Assembly: GCA_002943765.1 (NCBI GenBank)
Contig: PQWQ01000013.1
Span: 1,240,001 to 1,304,000, forward strand
DNA length: 64,000 bases
DNA from: Psoroptes ovis
Lineage: Eukaryota > Arthropoda > Arachnida > Sarcoptiformes > Psoroptidae
Direction: 5' to 3'
Positions 1 to 17,575 of this stretch are shown here, one piece after another (positions within the stretch are counted from its first letter, which is position 1; the number at the start of each line of letters is the position of its first letter). The translations under genes and the position numbers were made by a program. Under the pieces are notes generated by a model. That model did no database searches and was not told where the DNA came from. It was given only the letters and a program-made list of their open reading frames with translations.

Positions 1-508
1 TTATAATTTCTATTGTTATTATTATTATTATAGTTAATATCTATCAACACCACGTATTATAATATTTTTGTCGGCTACCATTATTTAATTCAATTTAATT
101 TAATTTAGTTTAGGTTTATTCATTTTTTTTTTTTTTTTTTTTTTGATTCGGTACCATGGATTTTTTTCAGACATTTTGTTGTGTCATACAAATTATATTC
201 ATCGCTATATAATGATAATAATAACTATTACCATTATTAATATTATAATTGTTCATTTTGTTCATAATGATTTCAAATGAGTTTTTAAATTATTATTATT
301 ACATTTACTATTGTATTGTTTGATTTCATTTGTTTTTTGTCATATTCGCATTCGACTTTTGAACATGAATAATTCAATATTATTCGTTTATAATAATGAT
401 AAAATAATAATATTCTAAGGTGTTATTTTTCTTGGAAAATGTTTTTTTTTTTGTTGCGAAAATTTTAAATTTTGAATATTCAAGATGGAAAAAAAATGAT
501 ATTTTCAG
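1..508. other. AT-rich non-coding left edge
   Basis: No open frame of useful length and no recognisable RNA gene. The stretch consists of ATT/AAT-rich sequence with a 22-base T run at 123-144. If the exon proposed at 509-597 is real, this is the end of its preceding intron; the acceptor-like segment ends in TTTTCAG at 502-508. Confidence 0.6.
123..144 (+). repeat. poly(T) tract, 22 bases
   Basis: Uninterrupted run of T followed by GATTCGG. One of seven long T runs in the window that all lie on the plus strand and are all followed by GA. Confidence 0.95.
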
Positions 509-597
509 ATGAATCATTTCAACTAATTACGACTAATGATGTCTATCATAGAATTGATTGTAATGATGAAGATGATGATAGTTTAAATTCAAATTGA
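509..597 (+). CDS. possible C-terminal coding exon of an upstream gene (partial)
   Basis: A splice-acceptor-like TTTTCAG ends at 508 and is followed by a frame (after two phase bases) open for 28 codons before TGA at 595-597. The encoded tail is acidic and Asn-rich, ending DDDSLNSN. A possible polyadenylation signal AATAAA lies at 786-791, a sensible distance downstream. No homology is recognisable and the upstream exons are outside the window. Acceptor-like sites are common in this AT-rich DNA and 28 open codons could arise by chance, so this is only a candidate. Confidence 0.25.
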
Positions 598-3500
598 TAA
601 CTTAATCTTCAATTACGGATACATGAATTGGTGACTGCCAGTAACCAATTTCCAAATGAACAAATGAAATTCAGATGAATTAAAATGCAATATGTTTTCA
701 AAGGCCATTTAAGGGGTTAATTTTGTAAACTATAATTTAAAAATGTCTGGATCTTTTTTTCTGAAGATTTTAAGATTTTTTTTCGAATAAACATATCTTG
801 AATTGAACTCTATTGTATTCTTTTGTTTTGAATTTGATTTCATATTCAATCGAGTTTAATTCAATCAAATCTGTGTTCAAAGCAAAAAATCGCACACGTG
901 CATTGTGACACATAGATAGTTCCTGATTGAACATTGACAAAGATTTAATTGAAAAAAATTAAATCGATTTCTCATTCCAATATTGATCTAATTTGTCAGA
1001 AGAATGAAATGAATTCGTCACCAAACAAAACGAATTTCGACACAATTTCGTTGCATTGAAATTCAAATATCACTGAATTATCGAAACAAAAATATACGAA
1101 AAAACAAATGAAAATCCTTTGAATCAAATAAAAATTAATTTTAATTTTCTCATTAACTCGATTCATTGTGATTGAAATTGATCGAATTTCATTTTAGTGA
1201 AATTTTTTTCAATCAAAAAAATTATTCGCAGAAAACTTAATGAAAATCGAATTGAAATCTATGTTTGGTGATTGAATGAAATGAAAAATTTGGTTTATTT
1301 GCTTGTATGCAGTTTTATTGAAAATTTCCAATTGTCAAATTGTTTCAATGATTATATTTTTATATTTTTGATAAGAAAAAAAATTTCAAACAACTAATTT
1401 GTGGTTTTCTCGGCAATTTTCCTTCATTATTATGCTGCCAAACAGTATTTATAACACGGTCGGTTATAACAATTGTTGTTGCTGAAATTTTCAATTTATC
1501 ATTCGACTGCAACTTGTCAAAATCTAAATCAAGTGGAAAATAATAATCTGTTGCAGGTTTTTTCCTCTCAATAGATTTATCTATTCATAATTTGTTTTAT
1601 TCCAAGTTATTTTCATGTGAAAATTTAGGAAAAAGAATGGAAAAATGAAAAACAATTTTCATTTCATCAACGTTATAATGATTTGGATTGATTTCAAATT
1701 TTTGAATCCTTTGATTGATTGACTGATCAATTGAACAAATAACATGATCAGGATTCATTCATTTTTTTTCGCGCCAAAATTTTGAATTTGAATTCTATTT
1801 TTCCCTAAATGTCCCATAAACCAGAGGAAAATTGCAATTAGCTTTAGATGCTCCTCACTGGATGAATACATTTAGTTTGAAATGGAAATTTTTTTTTTGA
1901 CAAATTTCTTCCAAGTAATTTGACAATTTTCTTGAGATTATTTCGAAAAATTTTTCCATTTGTCGTTTTGCTCTAATGGATAATCACATTCAATGTGTTT
2001 GCAAGTGACGAACAATTGAAAATTGAGACTAAAAAAATGAAAATAAGAGACTTAAGATTGTGAATCATTTTTGAAGAAAAAATTTCAACAAAAATTAATT
2101 CAGAATAATTCATTCTTGTTGAATTTTTTTTTTTGTGAAACAAATCATATGAAAATTGAGAAAAGAGAAAAAATATAAACCAACCGATTAAAGTTGGCTC
2201 CCAAATCATCTTGCCATTTTTAAGCCTTTATTTTGTTGTTGTTGAAGGCATTATTCATAAAATGTCACCAAACATGTCACATTAGAGTCATATTTTGTGT
2301 GTTAACCGAGAAATAAACATTTTGTATTGTTGGTTTATAAAGATGATTTGAATGATATTTTGTTTTAATGAAATTTCTTTCTTCATTTTTCTTTTTTTTC
2401 AAAATTATTTATCATCATTTTGCCGACAGAAACACTCAAACTAACTCACAGGTTTATTCATTATCATCATCATCACCACATGTATCATCACTGTTTTTTG
2501 AATTTGTTTCAAGTAAAAATTATTTCGATGGTTAATTATTCGAAAATTTAAAGTTGTATGAAAATTTTGAGTGAAATGAAATGAATACCTGTATTCACTG
2601 TTTTATTGTGGCTGTTGATTTATATTTTCATTGTGATAACAAAAAACAAAGTAATTTCGGTTAAACAATTATGGATGACATCGATAACACAATGTGTATC
2701 TGTGATTTGTGATCCTAATACCATATAGTACCTTTAGTTTTTGGATTTGAAAAATGATCCAATTTTTTGTCAATGATGTAAAATGATTCTCATGATTGTC
2801 ACAATATTCAAGCAATAATAAATCATCATTAAAGCATTATTCAACAGGTGCTTTTGAAAATTAATTTTCAAATGCTCGATTTTCTACTATTTTTCCATCA
2901 CGCTACAATCATCACTCCGAATACGATTGATAGAATTTTTTCGATTTAGAAATTTCATTAATTTGAAACGAAAAAGGTTTGAAGATTTTTTTGAATTTTT
3001 CTCGTTTTCAGAATTCAAATTTACATTCTATCATTCTACATTATCAAATAAATGTTGATGCAAATTATGTTTCTTATAGTGTATAGAAAAAAATCTCAAA
3101 ACTTCTTAATCCATCATCCGGTATCATTATTATTGTGATTAACATTCGGGAAAAAATATGAATTTTTACCTTCATAATTTTTAATTGTTTACATTAAATA
3201 ATTTGAAAGTAAAAATTTACAATTTATTTCTTATTACATTTTATGCAGTGAAATAGCATGATTTATTATTCTGAAATATAATAATAAATGAACAAATAAA
3301 TGATTTTTTTTCTCATTTCTCATATCAAAAATTCATATGAGAAAAAAAAATTAAACATTTTTTATTACATTTTGGATATTTTCTCGGATGCTAAAACATA
3401 ATATGCGATAATGATGATAATAATCATCATTCATACTCATTAATTATCACGCAAGTTATGTTTTGAAAGCAATAATTATCATTATTTTTCACTCATATGT

Positions 3501-4087
3501 TTAGCTGTTTATGTTTTTGTCGTTTTTCATTGATTTATAGCGTATTTATTGCTGCCGAAAAAATATGCTTGAGCATTGATAGGTTGTTTAGGGTGCGAAT
3601 AACGTGCATCAATAGATTGCGGATAGATTGCATTATTCTTTTCAATCAATCGCAATTCACATGTGTTACCATAAATCCATTGCGACCGGAAAGTTGAATA
3701 AAATTTTAAAATTGAATCCGATTACTTCAATTGCTCATCTTGCAATTTGAAGATTTTGTTTGAATTCACATTTTACATTTTATTATTATTATCAATAAAA
3801 TTTACATTTTTTTTATTCATTCATATTAGATTTGAATTCATTATTTTTTTTGAAAATAAAAAAATTCATTTATGGTTTTCAGATTCATTTTAGCATTATT
3901 GTCATTGTGTTTTCTCAATTCATTGTGAACAAAATCTAATGTCCACACATCATAATAATCACTGATGATGATGATGATAATAATAAAAATGTAAAACAAT
4001 GTTTCAACTTGTTATTATTTTAAAATAAAAGAAAAATTTGTATTCCATTGTCGATTTCTAAAATACAAAACAAATTCATTAATATTG

Positions 4088-4107
4088 TTTTTTTTTTTTT
4101 TTTTTTT
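4088..4107 (+). repeat. poly(T) tract, 20 bases
   Basis: Uninterrupted T run, followed by GAAAAC. Confidence 0.95.
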
Positions 4108-4722
4108 GAAAACAAAAAACAAATAAAACAAAAATAAAAAGCAAAAAATTTAAATATAAATACACCAATACAAATGAATGAATATAAATCATGTTTGTTT
4201 ATGTATGTGTACGATAATGACTTTATTATTCCATATTTTTCTGGTCTTCTCATATTTTTTCATATTTATTTCAATTATCAATAATTTCAAAAGAAATTTT
4301 GAATCTTTTTTCTTTTTTCTACCATTCAAATTCATTTTGGTTGAAATTTTTCTTCTCTGGTCAAAGATGATTAAAATGCTCAGAAATAAAAAAAATGTTG
4401 AAAATTAAAAATAACTTTTACATAATAATGATAATAAATTTTTTTTCGGCTCAATGATTCAATTTATGTTTCATCACTGTTTCTGTTCAAATGTTTTGTT
4501 CAAATATGTAAATTCAAAACTAAGCTAAATTGCAATGATTAACATTTTTTGTTTTCATTCATGAGGACATTTGATTTAATTCATTTTTTTTTCGTTATTT
4601 TTAATACCGATTTCTATTTTCATTATTACCAAAAACACTCTACACCTTTTTGATTGTTGTCATTGTTTGCTGTGTTTGAACTGAACCAAATTGGACATAA
4701 TTAAACAATTTTTATTTGTAGA

Positions 4723-4745
4723 TTTTTTTTTTTTTTTTTTTTTTT
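4723..4745 (+). repeat. poly(T) tract, 23 bases
   Basis: Uninterrupted T run, followed by GATGAATAAATA. Confidence 0.95.
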
Positions 4746-6140
4746 GATGAATAAATATTTTTTTTCATAATTTTTAGCCATCAGAATAATCGTAATCATA
4801 ATAATGATAATGATAATAACGGTAACAATCATTATTATATAGATAATGATGACAACAGTTATCAAAGATGTAGATTGTTTGTCGCTTTTTTAAAGTTTTT
4901 TTTTGGCTAAGTTTCCATTTTTTTTTCTTTGTATTTCGATTCAATTTTCATTTTTTTGTTCGGTTGATGTTTCATTATTATTATTATTATTTGTCAACAA
5001 TTATGTACATTATTTTTTAATTGTGATAAATTTCCTTTTATACATGATATTTTCCAATGTTTAGTTATTCATTTTTGCTATAGAAAACTAAAAACTTTTA
5101 TTTCTTCTTAGATGATCATCGTTCATTCATTCATTCAATTTATTCAACTGGAATTTGTGACATTTTCTGTGTAATATGACCAAATATCTCTGATCTCTTT
5201 ATTTTGAGAGGAAAATGATCAAATATAATTCAGATAATAATTTCGATTATCTTACTTGAAGTCAATGTTTGTTCATGAACATTGACAATTAATTTTTTGC
5301 ACCACTTATTTCTAACCTGTAGAATGACACCTGTATTTTATCAAATTCAGATATTATTTATTTATAATTTTCTTTTTTTTCTTTTCACCAATATCATTAT
5401 TTGCGGTAAATGCCAAGCAAATTTCTACAAGTGTTGCCTGAAGCTCAGATTGAAAAAAAAACAAAATATGATTTATTTATTATGAAATGAATAAGAAATC
5501 AAATAAAAAAAGTATGAAAAATCATACTAATCATTATGTAATTGAAGGTTTTGAAAGATAATTTTTTTGCCAAGAAAATTATTTTTTTTAATACATCAAT
5601 CATATGAGAATATGTATCAGGGAACCTCATCGCTTGTTTTATTTTCAACACTCTTAGATTGTTATTATCATTGTTTTATCATTATTTTTCTACTATTTAT
5701 TGATGAAATAGTATGATAATACAAGAAAGTGGTTCGAATAAAGACATTTTTTTCCCAGTCATTTTTTGTTTGTCAAATCCTAAAATTGGTTTTTTCTTCG
5801 AAAAATTCAAACACCTTAATTCTATATTTATTCTCGTGTATATTATATTAATATGATTAAACGAATCATAATTGAATCATAATGAATGGTAATGAATGAA
5901 TTAGTGAATAGCGAAAATCATTTGAATTTTTCACTTGTTCTCAAATTTTAATTTTGAAAAAAAAATTTCACAAATTTCTTACATGAGATTCGTCGTCTAG
6001 ACTCAAATTAATAATAATCTTACGGATGAAAAACATTTGTAAAATTAATGATAATAATATAAATTTTTTTTCAACGTTATCATTAAAACATATTCATATC
6101 AGTTTTTTCTTCATAAGATATAACATTGAATTTCAATTTT

Positions 6141-6142
<2 letters not shown>

Positions 6143-6181
<39 letters not shown>
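6143..6181 (+). repeat. poly(T) tract, 39 bases
   Basis: Longest homopolymer of the window, followed by GATATTTTC. An open frame that crosses it encodes poly-Phe and is an artefact of the run. Confidence 0.95.
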
Positions 6182-6182
<1 letters not shown>

Positions 6183-7983
6183 ATATTTTCGCATTCATAT
6201 TTTATTCAATTTATTTATTTATAAACTTATATTTTTCACTCTCTAAAAATAAAGCGAAAAAAATCTGTTAGCAAAAATGATTATCACCAACATTATTGCT
6301 GGATGAATTATCGTACAGAAAATATTCATTATTAATTAAATATTTTCATTTTGAAATATTTATTTTGATTATGAAAAATGAAATAAAATAAAAATATTAA
6401 CAATGGTGTGCATTTTTTTCTAAAAAAAATTATCATTCCAACATAAAAAATGAAAAATACAATTTATACTATCTGTACATTAAAAGTATGTGATTACATA
6501 TGAAAAATAATAATCATGATAATAAAAATGAACAGTTATCATATTTATCTCTTTCACTTATTATTCATAATTCCATAGACACATATCTATCTATGTTTAT
6601 GATTTAAATTGAAATAAAAAAATAATACAAAATGAAAATCTTCATTTAACAAAAATTTGTCTTCAATTATGCTATGCTTAATGCCGGACATCATTTGATG
6701 ATAATTATCATTCGGAGATTTTATTTTTAAACAAACATAAACTTAAAAATTGAGACAATTGTTTATTTTTTCATGTAATAAAATATAATAAGACTGAGAT
6801 TTTTTGAAAAAAAAATTTAATTTAAAAATTTTTTCATTGAATTTTATTGGCACCCAAATAATATTCAATTTTGAATTTTTCCACTTTTTTATTTTGATTA
6901 ATACACATTTCAAATCAAAAGTTTCGCCTGAATTGATTCATGATTCATTATTTTTATGATTGCTATCATTTAATTCAAGTGTTTGTTGACAAAAGAAACC
7001 GAATTTATTAAATGATCAAAATTTTGATAATTGAATATGACGAAGAAAAATTGAAATGATTTTTCTGGATCAATTCACAAAATTTACTTGACAGATCAAG
7101 AAAAAATCAAAATTTTTTGATTTTTTCTCTTATGCAATTTCTTTATATTTGATTTTTTCGCAATCTTTATTCAGGTTCAAAATTTGATTGATTTCGAAAA
7201 ATCAAATTTTTATTTATCTTTCAAATGTGGCAACAAGTGTTTGTGCGCTTGTGATTCACATTTATACAAATACAATTCTCCAGTATTTTGTCATTTGAAG
7301 ATTGAGCCTACATCCAATTGGTTTGTCGAAATTCATTCAATTCAATTCATTATTGATTTTTCAAAAATCAATTCTCATTGTTTGAACCGAAAAATAGAAA
7401 AAAGAACAAAAAATAATCAATCAAATTGAAAATTGATTGAATTCAGATGTTTGATCGATTTTATTCATTCATTTATTGATTTAAATACAAGTATTAATAT
7501 TAAAATTAGTCGAATTGTTTTGCATCGACTTCCAAATAAATTTCGCCCACGTAATTAATTGATTTCGTATCATTTTGTGGTTGGTATTGTCGATTTGTTC
7601 GATGATTTTGATTTTGAAATTGAATTATTCTCTTTTCTAATCGTAGCCATGAAATGAAATGAGATCAGAATCCATGCAAACTTCGATGTATATTCATTTT
7701 TTTGATAAATTTACATATTACAAACAGTAAACATTGATATTTTCAATCATTCATTAGGTTTTCAGCCGTATTATGAAAATAATGAATGAATTTCTTTGGA
7801 TGAAAAAATTTTGTTAGTTTCATATTCCATCTTATATTCCTTATATTTGATTTTAATTTATTATAAAATTAGTAGAATGATTTATTAACTAATAAATTTT
7901 AATTATAAGAAAATAACATTATTACATTGATTTATTCGCAAAATAACCAATTCTCGATTTTTCCCTTAATTTTCCAACTTCAG

Positions 7984-12765
<4,782 letters not shown>

Positions 12766-12983
12766 TTGAATCAATAGACATTCAAATCGTTCAAAAAAGG
12801 AGATATTTTTAAACTTAAATTTCCTCGACTATTTTTCATCTTCATTTTCAATGATTTACTTATTTGTAATATATGACAAACATTGAAAAAAAATGCGTTG
12901 AAAATTTTCACATTTTTTTCTCAATTATTTACTTCATCAATGATTATAAATATTCATATTAATAGCAATGATTAATATATTAC

Positions 12984-12989
12984 AATAAA
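12984..12989 (+). terminator. candidate MYRF polyadenylation signal
   Basis: AATAAA about 220 bp after the MYRF stop codon, with a second AATAAA at 13007-13012. Both lie before the next gene's TATA box. The hexamer is common in this DNA, so the choice is tentative. Confidence 0.4.
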
Positions 12990-13303
12990 TATTAAGTTCT
13001 ATACAAAATAAAAATTTACAAACTCTTGAATCGATCAATGATCATTGATTGACCTTGGACTATTGAAATTTCTTATGGACATTTTTCGACAATGATCATC
13101 CATTTTAGATATCATTGAAAAATTACTTGAAATTTCCGCAAACAATAATGATCATCATTGATTTTTTTTCCATTGTCAATTGGATGCTAAAATATTAATA
13201 AATGAAATGAAAGTATTTTTATTTGCTTTTGTCATAATTTTCATATTGATTTTATTTACCTTGTATTATTGATTGAATGATAGATTGATGAAGAATTTTT
13301 TCA

Positions 13304-13310
13304 TATATAA
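13304..13310 (+). promoter_or_regulatory. TATA box of the DM13 gene
   Basis: TATATAA lies 75 bp before the ATG at 13385. A TCATCATT initiator-like sequence starts at about 13338, the usual 30-35 bp downstream, which would leave a 5' leader of about 45 bases. Spacing makes it credible, although TATA-like strings are frequent here. Confidence 0.45.
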
Positions 13311-13384
13311 ATGTCAATTTTTTTTCAAGATAAATTGTCATCATTTTGAATTTTTTCAACGATATATTTGAAAAAAATTTAAAA

Positions 13385-13783
13385 ATGTTCAAATTCTTCG
13401 CTTTCATCTATTTAATCGCATTATCATTTGGTGATTCACAACAGCAGCAGGAAATTTTCATTGGTGATTTACCAAATTATGATCATGGTGTCAGTGGTAA
13501 AGTTTATGCATTAAATGACCGTACATTGATGATTAAAAATTTAAATTACGATGGACAAGCGCCTGATGCATATTTTTGGATTGGCACAACACCGAAACCA
13601 GGCACAACTGGTACACCGATTCCCGATGAAAATGGATCATTAAAACCATTGAAAGGTTATCGTAATGCAAACATTACATTGCAATTACCAGCTGGTAAAA
13701 CATTACGTGATATCAAACATTTTGGCTTGTGGTGTCGCGCATATCAAATTGATTTTGGTCATGTTAAAGTAAATTTTCAATAA
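13385..13783 (+). CDS. small secreted DM13-domain protein
   Basis: Single-exon frame of 132 residues. I chose the ATG at 13385 because it is followed at once by a signal peptide (MFKFFAFIYLIALSFG); the frame could be extended upstream to 13346 only by using a non-ATG codon. The rest of the chain, from about residue 25 to the end, is one DM13 domain: GDLPNYDHGVSGKVYAL, YDGQAPDAYFWIGT, GTPIPDENG and, near the end, FGLWCRAYQIDFGHV. The family is known from arthropod Skeletor-type proteins and has been proposed, without firm proof, to act in redox or electron transfer. The single Cys of the mature chain sits in the WC motif. Length fits a stand-alone DM13 unit with no membrane anchor, so an extracellular location is inferred. 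It lies 0.6 kb downstream of MYRF in the same direction, with its own TATA box, and converges on the FIGNL1 gene 160 bp away. Confidence 0.85.
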   Translation: MFKFFAFIYLIALSFGDSQQQQEIFIGDLPNYDHGVSGKVYALNDRTLMIKNLNYDGQAPDAYFWIGTTPKPGTTGTPIPDENGSLKPLKGYRNANITLQLPAGKTLRDIKHFGLWCRAYQIDFGHVKVNFQ

Positions 13784-13841
13784 ATTGATTATGAATAATC
13801 GCCAGAAAAAAATTCCATAAAAACAAATGATATAAACTTAT

Positions 13842-13847
13842 TTTATT
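13842..13847 (-). terminator. candidate FIGNL1 polyadenylation signal
   Basis: AATAAA on the minus strand, about 97 bp after the FIGNL1 stop codon. Cleavage a little beyond it would place the FIGNL1 3' end inside the 3' untranslated region of the opposing DM13 transcript. Confidence 0.45.
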
Positions 13848-13906
13848 AATCGATTGAAAACGAATTTGAAAATTTGAAATTTATAAAAAAACAAATTTTG
13901 ATTAAA

Positions 13907-13912
13907 AATAAA
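13907..13912 (+). terminator. candidate DM13 polyadenylation signal
   Basis: AATAAA on the plus strand about 125 bp after the DM13 stop codon, and just before the end of the convergent FIGNL1 coding region. Confidence 0.45.
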
Positions 13913-13943
13913 TTAGAAAAATTTAAAAAATTCAACATTTTTA

Positions 13944-15856
13944 TTATCGGCCATTTGTTCCATAATTTTTATTCCAATTTTCATAAATTCCAAGATCATC
14001 TGCAGAAATACTCGGTCTCATGATTTGCAATGCTTTCTGAAAATCATCATAACAAATCTCCCTGATTTCATCTTGTGTTATTTCAGTTATTCGATCACAA
14101 ATCTCCATCATTGGCACCATCGATGCTTCATGGCATAAAATTTTCATATCTGATCCTGAAAACGATTCAGTATGTTCAGCAATATTGTCGATCTGTTCAT
14201 CGGTAAGTGAATGTTTCTCTGATTTTAGGTTATTTATTATCATTTGTTTTCTTGCTGATTTTTCTGGCAATGGTACATACAATCTGGCAGCAAAACGACG
14301 TCTTACAGCTTCATCTAATTCATGTGGACGATTTGTCGTGCCAATAATTAGTAAACCTTCATTCGTTTCCTTAGATAAGCCATCAAATTGTGAAAGAAAT
14401 TCAGTTTTCATACGCCTCGATGCTTCATGTTCAGAATCTGATCGTGATTTTAATAATGAATCGATTTCATCGATAAAAATAACCGATGGTCGAAGACATC
14501 GAGCAACTTGAAACAATGTCTTCATTGTTTTTTCACCATCACCAATCCATTTCGAGGTCAATGTTGAAGATGTAATCGAAAAAAATGTTGCCTTGGCTTG
14601 TGAAGCTATACAACGGCCAATCATTGTTTTACCAGTACCTGGTGGTCCGAATAATAATATTCCTTTTTGTGGTGCACGTATTCCAGTGAATAAATCTGGC
14701 CGTTTTAATGGCTGAATAGCTATACGTTGAATTGTTGATTTTGCAAAGTCTAAACCAGCAATATTTGCCCAATCAGTATCGTTTAAATTTGAAATGATTT
14801 CTCCACTAATCAATTCAATCATATTAGGATCGATACCTTTCAATCGCTCATCATTCAACAAAGCTGATGATGATTTATCTGATTGTTTTTTTACTGTCAT
14901 TGGATCTTTAAATGTTGAAGATTTTTCTTTGCGAACACTATCGATGATTTCTTTTGCTTCGTCTTTTTCCAATTCATTGTTTACGATTTGATCGACTAAA
15001 TGTTTCTCTAATCCAGTAATGAATGATGATTTTTTTGATAAATCATTACGTTTTGATGATTGACTGGACTGAACAGCATCATGATTTTCATGCACTGATT
15101 CTTCAATTTTCGGTAATGATGAACTTATAGGATAACAACCTGATTTTATCGATTCTTGGCTACTGCATTTATCACTATCACTTGATTTTTGTGGCGATTG
15201 TGAATTCTTAACATCAGTTTGAGCAAACAAATTTCTAGTGAATGCAGTAGATGAGGATTTTTTACGAAATAATCCAGGTACACGTGTGGGCGAACTTTTC
15301 ACTAATTTCTTTTGCTTCTGACTATTAGCTGTTATTGATGAAAGAAATAATTATTATCAATAAATCAATATTGACATATACCAAAAAACATACAATTACT
15401 ATCATCATTATCGGATTCAGATTGTGTATCGACTGTTTCATTCTCAATCAAAGATATCAATCTTTTTTGATTGAATTCACGAAATTTCTGGGATGTTTGT
15501 TTCAATTTTTCATATTTTTTAAAAAAACGTAAATTTTGGCATTCATTATTATCAAATTTTTGCTTCATTGAACTTTTCCATTTATCTGTGAAAAATTCAT
15601 TACGTTGATTTTTACATTCGTTTTCAAGTATAAACAATGATGAATCGATAAATGTATTTACACCATCATTACGATCAATTTCGATTGAATATTCTTGTAA
15701 TAATTCTTTCAAACGTTCATAATAAGAAACATTGGATATTGTTGATTTAGAAGCAACAAGTTGTAATAATTGTTTACGAATATTATCACATATTCTACCG
15801 TTTCTTTTATCTAATTCACATTCTAATGTATAACGATATTCTAATTCAAAATCCAT
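13944..15856 (-). CDS. Fignl1: fidgetin-like protein 1 (FIGNL1), AAA ATPase
   Basis: Two exons on the minus strand, 15856-15382 and 15328-13944, joined over a 53 bp GT-AG intron (donor GTATATG, acceptor AATAACAG). The splice restores one frame of 619 residues, near the length of animal FIGNL1 (about 670). Known role: nuclear hexameric ATPase of homologous recombination that removes RAD51 filaments. Seen: a helical N-terminal region (1-158, exon 1), a Ser-rich linker with the family motif VPGLF, then the AAA core beginning DWANIAGLDFAKSTI; Walker A GPPGTGKT at 386-393; the pore-loop region SKWIGDGEKTMKTLF; Walker B IFIDEID at 442-448; arginine fingers RRR at 501-503; and a C-terminal Vps4-type helix segment. 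WIGDGEK and the wording of the core favour FIGNL1 over fidgetin, spastin or katanin. All ATPase residues are present. The ATG at 15856 is the first in frame and no upstream extension is needed. The gene is convergent with the DM13 gene. Confidence 0.93.
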
Positions 15857-17450
15857 TTTTTCAAATTTTTCGTTTAATTAATCTAAATTAACTAAAATAA
15901 TTGAAATTTGAAAAAAATCAAAATTTGTTTACAAAATTAAAAGGCGCTAATTTCAAAAATACAATCGCGATACAATCGATATAATTGTCAAGAAAAAAAA
16001 TCGAAAAATCACGGAAAAAAGAAAGAGGCGATAAAATCACTAAGCCACTTTGATGCAGATTTTTCTAGAGTTGCTAGCGACAGTCAACGGTAAAAACAAT
16101 GAACTTGATTACTAAAGTGTATTAGTCCGGTCAATCTGGTGGATTTGTATTTATAAGCAGTAGGCCACATTCATTGCTTGGTCGCTTTTTCGTTTGAACA
16201 AAGTATTGATGACATTGTCTATGTTAAATTAATTAATTATTTACATTAATTTGAATTTTGCTGTTTGTATCTTTTTGTGAATTCATTTGTTTTCAATTAT
16301 CAGTATTATTGAGTGATACATTTTCAATAATTAGATTTTACTTCAATAAATATTCAATGGATAATTCAAACAACTTGGTGAAAAAATCGAAAAGTTTTTA
16401 AACAAAATTTCGAAATTGAATCATCTTGTTTTCAATCTTTATTTTCATTGTTATTTGTGTTTTCTAAAGTGATCATAAATCTAAATCCGTTTTCTGATTC
16501 ATATATCTTTGATAACCCCTTATGAACACATTACAAATTCAACAGTAATCATGCTTCATCATTATCTAATATTGTTGGTAAGCAGGCAATTTTATTCAAT
16601 TTTCATCATTATTTATTATTACCGTTTTCCAAACTGTTTCAGAATTTCGAAAAGGTCAATCAATCATTCAAATTAGATTCAATCAATCAATCAATCAATT
16701 GATTATTCAACAAATGTCCAATATCTTTCTGTTCAACAGCAACAACAACGTTTGGTTCAATTAATTGTGACCGAACCTTTGAAATCTTTCGATTTCCTTC
16801 TGAAATCCAGTTGGCAATTTTAATAAAAGTGCCAAATGAATTTGAAATTGAAAATGAAATATTCTGACATTCATCATTACCATTCATACATTTTGATTGA
16901 CAATTTTCAATTCATCCATTAATTTTTTGCCAAGTTAATCGTCGACCTTTGTGTTTATTATAACAATAATTACTATCATGATGAGTATATTATTTAAACA
17001 CACAGGAAAGTAGATCAAACATACTTGCCAGACTTGACTTGATTCAAAATAAAATGTCCGAATGTTCCATTTTGCATTGGTGGCCATATGCCATCACTGT
17101 CTCGATACAAAACAATGTTTAACATTGCTGTGAATCAAAATGAAACAAGAAAATGCTGTAAAATTATTTACATATGCGACTGTCTGTGTCTGTCTGTGTG
17201 TTTGAAAATGGATATTTTGCCCTAAAGACCAAATGTTTTATTTTTGTTGATCATCATCATCATCATCATTTATATCGTCATCATCTGTCTGGTATATCGA
17301 ATATTCATTCATTTATTGAAAAAAAAAATAATTGTGAATGGATGGAAAATTTTTTGACATGAAAAAATCAATCCATAAATATTAATATTATTATTATCAA
17401 ATGACTTGTATTTTTATTATTTTCAAAAATTTTCAATTGTGCATTTCATG
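15857..17450. other. region upstream of FIGNL1, no gene seen
   Basis: No coding exon recognised on either strand. The first 350 bp are less AT-rich than the surroundings and include ATCGATAT at about 15976, plausible for the FIGNL1 promoter. A plus-strand TATA-like site lies at 16151-16157. A run of four TCAA repeats lies near 16678-16700. Confidence 0.5.
16151..16157 (+). promoter_or_regulatory. possible plus-strand TATA box
   Basis: TTATAAG lies in a locally GC-richer stretch (about 16030-16210), divergent to FIGNL1. It could drive a transcript whose first exon is non-coding, with the next coding exon far away (the best plus-strand candidate is at 56354). No exon or donor can be fixed from sequence, so this is weak. 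Confidence 0.2.
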
Positions 17451-17575
17451 AAAGGAAGAGAGGGATAAAACCAGCTAGAGATTAATGCAAGGCGAGCAAG
17501 GCAGATAGAGACAGAGTTTACCATCGAGATAAAAAACCGTTACACGCGAGTCATTTTGGTGTCTAATAGGATACC
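17451..17575. other. GC-richer island in the gene desert
   Basis: About 125 bp with clearly more G and C than the flanks (for example AAGGCGAGCAAGGCAG and CGTTACACGCGAGTC) and little low complexity. No open frame and no tRNA-like cloverleaf recognised. It might be a regulatory element, a non-coding exon or a decayed repeat. Confidence 0.3.

Larger units (their letters stand above)
598..7983. other. non-coding stretch upstream of the MYRF exons
   Basis: About 7.4 kb of AT-rich sequence in which I see no coding exon. It holds long T runs (4088-4107, 4723-4745, 6143-6181) and many short ATT/GAT runs. The start codon and first coding exon of MYRF should be here or further left: the first visible exon is entered through an acceptor at 7982-7983 in a phase needing one base from a preceding exon. 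I could not identify that exon. Confidence 0.5.

Noticed and set aside
13026..13046. Palindrome ATCAATGATCATTGAT
   Set aside because: Perfect but made of the ATCA/TGAT words that fill this genome; no further context.
13346..13384. Upstream extension of the DM13 frame
   Set aside because: No ATG there; the signal peptide begins exactly at the ATG at 13385.
14185..14511. 108-codon plus-strand frame inside FIGNL1
   Set aside because: Antisense shadow of the AAA domain.
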